From Perkinsus olseni (lineage: Eukaryota; Perkinsozoa; Perkinsida; Perkinsidae): a DNA stretch of 64,000 bases. A model generated the notes under the pieces. It had not been told where the DNA came from. It did not search any database and saw nothing but the letters and a program-made list of their open reading frames with translations. The stretch spans positions 1 through 64,000 of the forward strand of contig JABANP010000283.1 in the NCBI GenBank assembly GCA_013115135.1, read 5' to 3'. Each line of letters starts with the position of its first letter. Within the stretch, counting starts at the first letter, position 1. Both the position numbers and the translations under genes were made by a program. Positions 23,801-34,059 of this stretch are shown piece by piece.

Positions 23801-24533
23801 CTCCAGAACTACAGAAACTATTTCACAGTGTCCCTTTGCTCACTTTGTTCCTCTCGCACCTTTACAATGGTCACCAGGATCTTATCAGTATCAGTATTTT
23901 ACAGAGTTTCGATTCATTCTCCAGAGCGTTTAGTAACTCAATTTGGGATGATGATAGCTCCCAGACTATATCGTTTGTCAGCAATGATTCGCACACAGGA
24001 ACATCTCTCGACTGGAACCCCCTCATGCGAAAAAAACTAATTTTCCTCATCGTAGGATTGCAACTGAAACTTTCTCCTGTACAATACCCTACAGTCTTAT
24101 CGAAAAAATCCAGGGGCAATAACGCTGCGACGATTGCAGAGTGTGGCGCAACACGGACGCCAATGGAAAGCAAATTGGTTGCACTACCGAATGGCGTTTA
24201 CGCTGATTGCTTATCCGATGTGGTGAGCGAGATATACAGAATGAAAAAGTATTCCTCTGATCCAAGTCGCATAGAATTTCTCGTTAATCACGATGAATGA
24301 GCTATCACCGTGGATGCCATTCGAAAGTGCAACGAATTTGCTATAGGCTATATCACCATTCTCGCAGCGAATTTTCCTGTTAGAACGACAGGTTGTAGTA
24401 CATTATCTAACCTGTATAGGTTCTATCTACTCGTCTGTGAGCGATCTTAATCGCTCTCGATGGTACGATAATCAACCTCCACCCACGGTGAGTCGAGATC
24501 GTATTGCAGTGTCATTTATTGAGTCTGTTCCTC
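23801..24533. other. Spacer between MATH B and C; one unassigned open frame
   Basis: An ATG-or-near-cognate frame ends at 24300 with MESKLVALPNGVYADC at its centre. It matches no family I know. I see no splice-consistent extension. Confidence 0.3.
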
Positions 24534-25863
24534 ATGCCGAGCACGGTGGTGAGCGACGCCGACGATCGTGGTAGGATGGCGGATGGTATTGCAGTCCCTG
24601 AGTCCTCATATCCGTCCGATATGAGCTACACTATGATTTGCCGCTCATAGTTACCTATGTGGTATTCGCTCATAGTGGCCGCACAATCGCGTTATAGTGG
24701 TACTCGCTGAAACCGTTCGGCATATCAGTCAACGCGGATGATTTCTGTCGGTCCTCTCTTCATCTGTTTACTAACTTTCAACGAGCAGTCGTCCAACAAT
24801 CGCTGCGGCGCGATGTGTCTAAGCAGTGATGATCCTTCGAGCGGTTTTTTGAACGTAAATTCTTCATTGGCTCTCAAGGCAGGCGCGAGAATCAAATTCG
24901 GAAGAGAATGGAATCAATGTGGACATCAATGAGACGAAAGGGGCAAAACATGGACATCATCGGGAAAAGATGTGGAGGCCTCAAGGAGCGAATTTTCCAT
25001 TTCTCCTCAGATGACGATCACCCAAGAGTATCCGAGCTTGTCTTCCGCATCGATGACGTGACCAAGTTCAAAACCGGTTCGTCCCTATGGAAGGTACGAG
25101 TGTGTCAAAACGCTGATCTCTGTATCGAGATCTCGAGCCTCCCTTTTAGGGGTCATCCGACGTATTACGTACAATAATGTTGGTTACGACATTAGCCTCG
25201 TGAACCATCGGGATAGCAACAAGTCTATCGTAAGTTGGTTTCTTCATTGCATGAGAGTCAAACACTATTGGCTACAACGAGTAAAGAAGCCATACTACCG
25301 CTAGCAGCACTTCCTTTTGTGTGCTAGCATTATTGTGTGCCCGCTCATTAGTCCTCGGGTGTGCGTGCGCACCCGGCATACATCTGGGGTCCCAACCGAC
25401 TCTTGAGTGTGGAAGATCTGAGGAATAAGAAGAGTGGCGGGCTGGAGACGAATGGAGTTCTGGTAGGAATATCACTCCAGCTGCTGTGGCTCTGGACTGC
25501 CCCGGCGCATTCCATCTGAGTGAAGGTACTTCAAGCCTCTGTGAGATCCGCAAATGAGGGGCGAGAACCAATGGCTTGCAGAGGGAAGGCAGGCCGCTCA
25601 CCTCGCCTTCAGCGAGTCGGCTGATAGTGTGAATGATAGCACAGGATACCCTCCTTCATCTGTGATCGGACCGCTAGTCGTGCCCTGTTAGTCCACTTTG
25701 GAGTGCTCATGCGTCGCCCTTGGGAGCCCGCAACTCTGTTCTCGGGAAACTCGGACTGTTTGCCCACCATGTAGCACGTGAGTGTTATGCCCCCAGATCC
25801 GACAGGAAAAGAAGCGCGTTGGAGGCTGGGAAGCCCGCTAAGAGAGGAAGGCCCGAAAACTGA
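24534..25863 (+). pseudogene. Double-MATH gene C, internally deleted copy of gene A type
   Basis: ATG 24534 and exon 1 resemble gene A, and exon 2 starts at 25011 (DDHPRVSELVFRIDDVTKF). The coding sequence then jumps from the KFKTG strand to the VPMDGT strand, losing about 60 residues plus an intron. A second deletion joins the first-domain NHRDSNKSI exon region to WGPNRLLSVEDL, removing the end of domain 1 and most of domain 2. The tail exon (SDRKRSALEAGKPAKRGR) and stop at 25861 survive, as does a 3' flank shared with gene A. It cannot fold into either complete MATH domain. Confidence 0.75.
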
Positions 25864-26489
25864 GCGCGAAATAATGGGGTTCTCTCTCAACTTATGTTCC
25901 TTCCTCTCCGCGCAATCTTCAATGATGAATTGGCTCTACATGTCAGAGCATCGCGGAGTTTCTAACGAAGCCGTCAAGCCGTTTGGTTGTCTACCATCGA
26001 TCTCTTCAGTAATGGTACGATAATTTCATACTGAAGCGGGGCGAGGCGCCTCTCTTTGTTGGATCGTAGTACTCGGGTATTAGGTATTTACAATCGATCA
26101 CCCGTTTCGCTTGTGGAACAGATATGTGATTCTTATGAGCGTACTGAGCCCATGGGTGTTGGAAGTTAACTCATATATTGGGTAATAGCGGAGAACCGAC
26201 AGTATTTCTGTTTTGCTTATCGAAATTGCACGGTCGCTATTGCTTCTCCGTTGTTGCTTATAGTCAATGCAAGGCGAGGAGGAGTGCGAAGTCTTCTACT
26301 TGGATCTATTCAGGGGGCGAGAGTATTAGCTATGCACGCATGCACAAGATGATCGGCTGGCAATGAGTAACACTTTCCCCTACGAGTAGAGGAATGGGAT
26401 GATGGTGAATGAGATGATGATGATGAATGAGGTTGAAGGTGAGGAGTTCCCCCCTCTCTCATAGGAAGTTGATAATATTTAACAGCGAG
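25864..26489. other. Spacer downstream of MATH C
   Basis: The first about 150 bases match the gene A 3' flank. The rest is low in features. Confidence 0.35.
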
Positions 26490-26670
26490 TTAGTCAGAAT
26501 CGATGCCAGGCTCGAAGCAGAGTTTGATATCTCGAGAACTAACTTCTTCTTCAGTTCCATCATAGCCAGTTAGGTTAATTCTGTTGCCATTGATGGTCTT
26601 GATGCGAAAGGGGCCAATGTAGCGGGGTGCTAGTTTTGGGATACTAGCGTCGCTCTTCTTTGCTTGTTGG
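26490..26670 (-). mobile_element. Ty3/gypsy retrotransposon integrase C-terminus (GPY/F module), remnant
   Basis: The minus strand reads KLAPRYIGPFRIKTI, then NRINL and a stop at 26490. This is the GPY/F module that ends Ty3/gypsy integrases. Upstream of it on the same strand the frame stays open to about 27089, but no integrase core residues are recognised there. A nested fold-back (26669-26713) interrupts the junction. It marks the start of the mobile-element block that splits the MATH array. Confidence 0.65.
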
Positions 26671-26713
26671 GGCATCAGTTGGCTCCGCAAGGGGCCAACT
26701 GATGCCCCTTGCG
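26669..26713. repeat. Nested inverted repeats (15-bp and 10-bp stems)
   Basis: GGGGCATCAGTTGGC (26669-26683) pairs perfectly with 26694-26708. CGCAAGGGGC (26686-26695) pairs with 26704-26713. The forward-reverse-forward order resembles the fold-backs in MATH-B. Confidence 0.9.
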
Positions 26714-27813
26714 ACACTGATACATGATGTATCATACATCCCTGGGAGAGAGGGTTCCTCTCCCTACAGCCGCGTACAGATGCGTGGCGGAGCACTGCAT
26801 CGGGCCACCCAGTTATCGGTCGCAAATCGATCATTGTATGGCGCGAAGCACGGGTCAACGAAAGATCGTATAAAGGTAATTTTGTAGCGTACAGTGCTAC
26901 ACGAGGCGACGGACCCTGCCGTGTGGTTACCATCGCGTCATTCCTCTCAACGGCACGGTTGCATATCAAAACCGAACACTTGGCGCGCGCGAAATTCACT
27001 TCGCGCTCTCTACAACGATGCAACGGTCGATGAAACGGCTGATCGATACACCATTGGATTCCTCTCTCGGAAATACATGAGCAGTCCAACTTTCACTCGT
27101 AAAAGGTCCGTACTAACGGAGAAAGCTCAATTTTTGCGATTGGCATATCAAAAGCGAACGCACTGTAGATTATTCGTAGATCAGTTTCATGAGTTATTGG
27201 TCTCAGTTGAGGTGAAATGAGGTTTAACTTAGTTGAGGGTCGCTCAATGGAGGCTCCTATCAGGGCTAGGTGTAAATCACACCACGGAACGATGGTGGAA
27301 GGCCATAGGTGCGGAAAATTCCCCCTCGGGAACAGTGCAGTCGTTCGGAAAACGACTGGTGTGCCGAGAGGATCGGAGCCACTCGTTCCATTTCGATTCT
27401 CACGCGGACGAAGAAGCTTGAGAGTCGTCGCTGATGCTCAGCGGAGAGAGCTGCTAGAGAATCCGTACTTTCCTTTCGTATCGTTAATGAAACCAAACAC
27501 TAAGTTATACCTTTCCAGCCTGTGTAGGTATCATGTCATCAAGGCGCTTGGACGTGTCATCAAAGGTGGGCTCGAGCGCCATTGGACGCTGATGAGATTG
27601 GATCGGAACTATTGCCGACTTCAACGAACGTGACTGTTGGGAACTATCGAACGCTTCAAAAATCGAGTCACTCCCGAGAATACTCAACATTGGGAAACTT
27701 GAAACCGGCGAGTATTACCGAGCGACTCCTAGCTCACCGCAGCTGCTCTGTGCTGCAAGGCTGTGAGCTTGCGCTGGCTCAGCTAAGCTCGTGAGCTAAC
27801 TCACGAATCCGAA
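26714..27813. other. Unassigned stretch before the retroelement
   Basis: The open frame 27217-27633 on the plus strand is unrecognised. The region may be further retrotransposon debris. Confidence 0.3.
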
Positions 27814-27962
27814 GACAGGACACCCGGCACTACCGTGCCAGACGCTGACCTCTCACGATGAACGGCTCGGTGACGTACACCGCCCCGCACGCATACACAC
27901 GATTGTCTCCTGCGGCGGACTACCGTGGATTTTCCTCCGACACACGGAGTGTATCGATTACT
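27814..27962 (+). repeat. 149-bp direct repeat, left copy
   Basis: Identical, base for base by eye, to 32417-32565. It begins GACAGGACACCCGGC and ends TATCGATTACT. Flanking bases differ on both sides, so the repeat boundary is sharp. Confidence 0.93.
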
Positions 27963-28260
27963 AAAATCCCGGCTCTTCGTCCGCGACCTTGCGTAACATA
28001 CAATGGGAAAAGAGCTCAAGTCGCGAATCGATCAGCCGGGGAGGAGACACTCCTACCAGGCGACCCCCATCGTTGAGATCGATTCGAGACGACGAGGTCT
28101 CTTCCCATGCCCATCGTAGTAGGGGGCAGAAGAGGCTGCTGTGCAGTTGAGGTTAGATTGAGATGAATGAGCCACCGACGCGTGGCTGGTTACTGGCTGC
28201 CAGTAACTGGCAGAATGGCAAGACTGGGGAGAAAAAGAAACACTGCGGGCTAAACCCACG

Positions 28261-28640
28261 GTGCCGCGGTGGAAAGGAGAGGGCGACAGAAATGTGGCAC
28301 GGTTGAAGCAAGATGCGTGGGCGGTCGCAGCGCGCAGCATCCGCCCAGCCACGGCGAAGACGTATGCGGTGGGGATGCGGTCGTGGATCAGGTTCACGGT
28401 CGAGTGGACTAAAGCCGACAAGAGGATGCGGGCACCGATGCCAGCCAATCTACAGGAGATGCAGGACTGGATTACTAGCATAGGAAACGCTGGGACCGCT
28501 AAGACGTACTTGATGGGGTGAAGAATGCGCATGAGCTGCCGGGGTATGAGATCAACACGAGTAGCCCTATGCTAATAGCAACGGTGAAGGGACTCGAAGC
28601 CGCCGCGCCACCCATGGGAAGAGAGCTCGTGTCGCGAATC
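28261..28640 (+). pseudogene. Tyrosine recombinase N-terminal (SAM-like core-binding) domain, frameshifted
   Basis: The frame from 28261 reads RSIRPATAKTYAVGMRSW and AGTAKTYLMG. After a one-base shift at 28519 it continues VKNAHELPGYEI and SSPMLIATVKGLEAA. This is the helical core-binding half of tyrosine recombinases, which in DIRS-type elements catalyse integration. The catalytic half is not found downstream. Instead, from about 28618 the sequence repeats (imperfectly) a motif already present at 28006-28110. Confidence 0.6.
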
Positions 28641-29683
28641 GAACAGCCGGGGAGAAGGCACTTCTGCCGGGCGTTACGATCGAGTCGAGACCGAGCTCAG
28701 CTGCCCAATCGTGTGCATGAAAGCACATAGAACGGGGACGAACATGACGGGACGTGACCAAATTGAAGACACTGTGGTACGCCCCGGAGCTCCGGCCAAA
28801 AAAACATAATGTGGTCTGGTTCAGCACTGCATGCGCAGAAAATGCTGCGAGTGATGGAAATCCCGTCGTCGCGAGTTCCATACGGGGTGAAGCACACCTG
28901 CTGTAGGTCCTACAGGGTAGGGCCACTACGTTGCAGGACTCGTGCCGGTTTAACGGCCAAACTAACCGAATGGGGCAACTCCGCCGCCTGAGGCGGAGGT
29001 GAATCATAGCTGTGTCGAAGCTGCTGGATACTCAGGAATGCGATGGATCAAGGTCGCCCCCAGACTGGAGGAGACACTGACTGGGGGCTCCAGTCAGTCA
29101 CTGGTGAGGTTGCGCGTTGATGCAAATGTCGCGCCGAGAAGCGGAAGTTCCGCTTCGGAACTGTAGCATAGGCGGGACTCCCGACCAGCCTCCCGACTCG
29201 GGAGGCCGTATGCGCGAGGTGCTAGTACAACCCCGACACCCACCGAGGAAGAATCTCCGGGAAGGCCTCGTGAAGGCCGTGCCTACTACCGAAGCAGCAC
29301 GAGTCAGTGGCCGGAGAAGAGGGTAGGAGAAACTTCCCCGTGGGAAGCGACACCAGCCGCCGGAAGGTTGTAGAGAGAAGGAAGCAGAACCCGGACACGT
29401 CTGAGGCTCGGACTCCGAGCAACACCTGATGCTCGATGAACTGCATGCCGGGTTGGTGCACCGGCAGCGCAGATCCTGCGCCGCAGAATGGTGGCTGCTC
29501 GGGTAGCGGCAGTGCAGTACCCACAAGCGGTAATCTGCCCGCCCTGTACCGTCGGGTGAGCAGTGCTCACTGAGCACGAAACGGAGTCTACGCGGGAAGC
29601 GTCACCAGAGTGGAGGACAAAAACCATGAGCGAAGTAGACGACTCAAAACGACGTGAACGGGCACGTAGCTCCCACGTTCTTC

Positions 29684-29960
29684 CCGGGAATTCCAGAAAT
29701 TCCCGGGAAGAAAGAATGCTCAATATTCCCCGGAAGAATGATCGCGATTCTTCCCCAGTATTTAGGTGCTTTATTTCAATGGTTCATCGTAGGAAAGCAG
29801 CCAATACAGTTAGGTATGCGCGCCGAAGGCGGGCGGAAAAAACTTTGGGGGCCCTGCTTTAATGGGGAAGAATGCATTCTTTCTTCCCACCTATATTCCT
29901 GGGAATTCCCGGGAATTCCCGGGAATGGAAAGAATGATTCATTCTTCCCACTTATGGGCC
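29684..29960. repeat. Short element rich in TTCCCGGGAA palindromes
   Basis: The segment is framed by repeated TTCCCGGGAA blocks and ends in a 26-base stretch closely similar to that at 33064-33089. It is probably a non-autonomous insertion in the retroelement. No terminal duplication was confirmed. Confidence 0.45.
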
Positions 29961-30599
29961 ACCGTGGGCGGTCCCAGAGCAGAAGAAATGCAAGACAGAG
30001 AGCCAGATTATGGCGTACGAGCTGGACGATGGTAGGTACTGATCCCCGCAGGGTAAGGAAGCAGACTCATCGCGACGCAGAAGCGGTAACGGCGAAGGGG
30101 AGCCGAGGAGCAGGCCAGCTAGTAGCCACGAATCGTTTAGAGGGTGCCACCCACTCAGCCCACTGGGAGGGTCGGGGATAAGATAGCGGCAAAGCCGCTG
30201 AAGGTGTACGTGAGTAGAGTAACAAGCGGAGCTAATGCGGCCGATGCCCCCTCGAAGGGGAACCCAAGACCGCAAGAGAGGAAGGATGTGCCACGAAAGG
30301 CGTAGAGGCGTGTACTAAGGTGGTACTATGAACCCCCGAGCCTGGGGGCCCCGGGAAGGAGCAGTCCCTCTAAGAGGGAACTTCCCGCAGGAAGCAACTA
30401 GGCCGAAGCAGACGTGTAGTAGTGGAGTAAGCAGGGAAGGAGAGAACCACGGCTTGGCGGGATCCCCGCCGAGAAACCGAGCAGCCGATAAGGCGCTCAA
30501 GGCTAAGCGAGGGAACCCGGGAACCGCAAGTCCGGAAGGCGGGAAGCGTCCGCCGGGAACGTCGGGGCGAAGAGGGAGGCGGCGCCGCAGCCGACGGCA

Positions 30600-30775
30600 A
30601 CCGCTGCTATGGCGGATGTGAACCGCGTAGTCTGCCAGATGTGAAAGACTCCCACAGCCTGTGGGAGGCTCTCACAGCCTGTGGGCCACAGGGAGGATAT
30701 CGCGGTGGACCACAACGGCACGTTGTCGCACGGGTAGAGTCGGAAGCGAACCCGGCTGACAAACCCTCCCGAGGT
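30600..30775 (+). pseudogene. Retroelement RNase H C-terminus, copy 1
   Basis: DVNRVVCQM at 30606 and VARVESEANPADKPSRG ending near 30773 match the end of a DIRS-type RNase H. The two parts are separated by a stop and duplicated CACAGCCTGTGGG sequence. Confidence 0.6.
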
Positions 30776-31039
30776 GAGGGTGTAGGCCGGCGATGGAAAA
30801 AAAAGGTTGTGTTCCATCTGCAGTCGTGCACCCGTGAAGCACTGAACCGGCGGGCCTGTCGCTACAGGTGGTGGTCAGCTGGGAAGTTGCAGGAGAAGTT
30901 CTCCTGGACAACAGACTATAACACGGCGCCAAGGAAGTTCCCACAACGCGCAGAGAGTGTTGGCACAACACTGGGAAAGTTGGGAGCTGGCGAGTCACAG
31001 AGACCCGTAGCATGAGAAACGGCGCCGCCGTGACGGCGG

Positions 31040-31430
31040 TCCAAGCCTCGAGGTAGTCGAGTCGAGTACAGACGGAGGCGCCAAGAAACAAGCAGCGAGG
31101 AGGAGAGCACAGATCGTGCACGAGGGGGAGGGAAGTCAGAGTGGCGCGTGAACGTGACAGCGGGCCACTGGCAAAGCACGAGGGAGCGGGGTAGTGTGCA
31201 AGGCACGACCCCTAGGCAAGGCGCAAGGAGCGGTCCCAGCCTCGAGTACGGGCGGAGGCGCCAGGGATCCTGGCCCAGGGGACACGCGCCGGGGAGAGGA
31301 GCACGGAGCGCGCACGAGAACGAGGGGAGCCAGAGGGGCACGTGAGCGTGACAGCGTACCACTGGCAAGGCACGAGGGGGAGAGGAAGTGTGCAAGGCAC
31401 GACCCCTGGGCAAGGCGCAAGGAGTGACGG
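31040..31430 (+). repeat. About 194-bp GC-rich tandem repeat, two imperfect copies
   Basis: GTGTGCAAGGCACGACCCCT recurs at 31194 and 31388. The surrounding GGCGGAGGCGCC and GTGACAGCG...CCACTGGCAA blocks recur with the same spacing. Confidence 0.8.
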
Positions 31431-31596
31431 GGGCAGTGGAGCAAGGCGAGACTCAGCCGCAAAGGGAGTCGCAGGCCCAGCTCGGCGCGTTGTAGAAACC
31501 GTCTAGGACGCCCTTTCTACGAGAGAGGGAGCAGAAAGTCTACAGCGCACCCGACAACAGAGTGTCCGACACCAACTCGGCAGGTGAAGAAGGTGT

Positions 31597-31733
31597 CAGC
31601 CGCCTCGTCGGACGTGAACGGCGTAGTCGGGCGGTTGTGGGAATACGTTGCCGTGAACCACATCGCGATGCATGTCTCCCGAGTAGCCTCAGAAGCAAAC
31701 CCAGCGGACAAGCCGTCCCGAGGCAAAGCTGGG
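31597..31733 (+). pseudogene. Retroelement RNase H C-terminus, copy 2
   Basis: An uninterrupted read of SSDVNGVVGRLWEYVAV followed by HVSRVASEANPADKPSRG. It is better preserved than copy 1 about 960 bp upstream, so two partial elements are nested or tandem. Confidence 0.65.
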
Positions 31734-32025
31734 GAGACACACTGGGAATGAGTGGCGTGTGTACCCCCGCCGGGGGTCCCCCGGCGGTCGTACATCCGTG
31801 ACGCCTAGAGAAGGAGAGAACCCGCGGGGGTCCCCCCGGGGGGGAAGAGGAGCGCACGTGGGCCCCAGGAAGTGGAGACAAGCACAGTTTCGTAACGCCT
31901 GTGTGTTGAGTCAAGTGGTAACCCGGGGGTAAAGTGCTGCACGGGTGCGTGCATGGGAGCCACAGTGGCTCAGCCACTGGCGGGAGGCGGGTAGCACGGC
32001 AGGAGGGAGGCAGAGTGTGCCAAAT

Positions 32026-32326
32026 GGGAGCGTGAGAGTCCCGAGAGTCGTGAGAGACTGCAGGTGAGGGAGGTAACACGCCAGGAGGGAGGCAGAGTGT
32101 GCCAAAGGGGAGCGTGAGAGTCCCGAGAGCCGTGAGAGACGGCAGGTGAGGGAGAGCCCAATAGGAGCGTGAGAGTCCCGAGAGCCGTGAGAGACGGCAG
32201 GTGAGGGAGAGCCCAATGGGAGCGTGAGAGTCCCGAGAGCCGTGAGAGACGGCAGGTGAGGGAGAGCCCAATGGGAGCGTGAGAGTCCCGAGAGCCGTGA
32301 GAGACGGCAGGTGAGGGGGAGCCCCA
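32026..32326 (+). repeat. 55-bp tandem repeat, about five copies
   Basis: Units containing GAGCGTGAGAGTCCCGAGAG and GTGAGAGACGGCAGGTGAGG. The last four are nearly identical with 55-bp period. The first has a longer spacer (about 81 bp). Confidence 0.9.
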
Positions 32327-32416
32327 AGGAGGAGAGGGCGGCGGAGCAAGGTGAACTCAACCTGGCGGGAGCTGCAAACCGAGCTCGTGTCCGGAGCGAC
32401 GTAGGTCAAAAACATC

Positions 32417-32565
32417 GACAGGACACCCGGCACTACCGTGCCAGACGCTGACCTCTCACGATGAACGGCTCGGTGACGTACACCGCCCCGCACGCATACA
32501 CACGATTGTCTCCTGCGGCGGACTACCGTGGATTTTCCTCCGACACACGGAGTGTATCGATTACT
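32417..32565 (+). repeat. 149-bp direct repeat, right copy
   Basis: Identical to 27814-27962, 4603 bp away, same orientation. Confidence 0.93.
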
Positions 32566-33537
32566 TTAGTTCCCGGGAATAATGGCCGGCGTGGAAGGGG
32601 ACGAATAGACCTCAGTTGGGGAACTATCATAAAAATCGCCCTTCGCCCATGAAAACCCAAAATCAAAGCCCGGAAAACGCTGAGGAACCTTTTTGGCAGC
32701 CCTCTTGTCCGCTAGGCCAGAGAAAATTAGTGTAATGACCTTGAGCCCTGTCATTTTTCACGATTCACCCGTTCGGGGGTACACTCATCGAAGAGCGCAA
32801 GTACTGGGGCCCCTAGTATGCTATCCGCTATCTAGCCTCTTATCATCATCGACACAACCGGTCGGACCGGTGAGGCACGTTTTCATCGTAGCGGAGGCGT
32901 TTTATATGAACATGATAGCAACAAAGGCAGGAGTCGCTCAGAAATACAGGTTCGTCGATATTTCATACATAATTTGTATAATTCCCGAAAAGGCAGATAT
33001 TATTCCCCGAAATAATTCCTTTCTTCCCTTCCCCGGGAATATTCCCGGGAACTATGGGAATAATTCCCCACTTTCAGCCACCCTGGGCGCCTGGCGGCCA
33101 GACCACGACCTGGCTGCACCCCGGAGCGCTAAGTGCTTGTCCCCGGGCGGGCGGGCCGGGTTCTGAAAAAGGAAACTCCACAAGGACTATGGTCCTTGAC
33201 GAATGGGGCTAAGGCCCGCATTCTGAACCGCGAGCGGTTCAAGCGCGGCTCCAGAGACCGCGCTGGACTCAGCGGCTGACTTCCGCTGTCACCCGAGGAG
33301 GGTGATTCAACTAGCTTGGCGCGTGCGTGTTCTGTGCGTCGAGTACTAGGGGGCGCGCTGGTACCCGGTTGTGTCGATTTTTGACCGTCCAATCGTGCCT
33401 CTCGCGACGCCCGTCGGACTGTCGCAAGGGGCTTCGATTGAACTTGCAGTGAAGCTCTCACTGTTTCGACGGACGTGGCTGGAGCACGGCTGCGCTTCCT
33501 GAATTCTTGACTATGCCTCTTGTTGCATTTTCTCGAG
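32566..33537. other. Repeat-derived spacer with TTCCCGGGAA blocks
   Basis: The stretch starts with GTTCCCGGGAATAATGG directly after the retroelement repeat, and at 33040-33090 has palindromes and a tail like the 29684-29960 element. No coding sequence is supported. Confidence 0.4.
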
Positions 33538-33605
33538 GTTACTGTATATCCTGGACGTCACCCTCACCAAGCTGATAGACAAGGAAGGCTGCCTGTATAT
33601 GTATG
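33538..33605 (+). pseudogene. Orphan MATH exon (second domain) at the edge of the mobile block
   Basis: After CTCGAG the frame reads VTVYPGRHPHQADRQG then LPVYV, clearly the YPGGHPDHADGQE exon of the array. No neighbouring exons survive on the left, where repeats take over, and none were found on the right. Confidence 0.7.
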
Positions 33606-34059
33606 TCCGCTCATTGTGCAGGCGGGACGAAGATTACAGAGTCCGTATTATGTGAGTTTTCGTTGCTTCCATCGCAGAGGCTGGAAAAGCTACTCCCTCT
33701 GTGAGGTTCTCCCCTCCTTTTGCCATTGCCATCATAGCTGTAGCATTGAATCGCATTGGAACATTGGTATCTCATTCCTCGGCGCGTCGCGCCCAACTTC
33801 TTTCGTGCACGCATACTCTCTGCGACGCAAAGAATGTGCAAAATCGCAGTCTGTGTGATTGACCCGCTCCCGCCGATCCTCGTATGGAGGCTTCAATCAC
33901 AAATTGTGCGAAAGAGCGATCAGGCAATGGACTCAGTGGGGCTGGCACCGCCATCTCCTTCATCTCTGACATAATCGATTACCAGGGCGAAGCGATATCC
34001 GCAACTCATTGGCGTCACAGTGCTGCGGCGAACGTGAACCACCGTTGTCAGCCAGCAGT
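33606..34059. other. Spacer before the membrane-protein gene
   Basis: Nothing recognised. Confidence 0.35.

Larger units (their letters stand above)
27814..32565 (+). mobile_element. Decayed tyrosine-recombinase retroelement (DIRS/Ngaro/PAT-like) with terminal direct repeats
   Basis: Identical 149-bp direct repeats bound a 4.75-kb segment. Inside are the N-terminal half of a tyrosine recombinase (28261-28640) and two RNase H C-terminal segments (30600 and 31597 regions) ending in the NPADKPSRG motif typical of DIRS-superfamily elements. The interior is GC-rich, has tandem repeats and many frame breaks, and no reverse-transcriptase core or recombinase catalytic Arg/His/Tyr cluster could be read. 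Direct rather than inverted ends suggest the Ngaro/PAT side of the superfamily; this is inference. Confidence 0.6.

Noticed and set aside
27801..28080. Open frames over the 149-bp direct repeat
   Set aside because: They are by-products of the repeat sequence and recur identically at 32.4 kb without further coding sense.
32026..32326. CRISPR array
   Set aside because: Units are contiguous 55-bp tandem copies without distinct spacers, in a eukaryotic retroelement.
31540..32493. 317-codon minus-strand open frame
   Set aside because: It covers the RNase H remnant (antisense), the 55-bp tandem array and the direct repeat; its periodic protein is a translation of tandem repeats.
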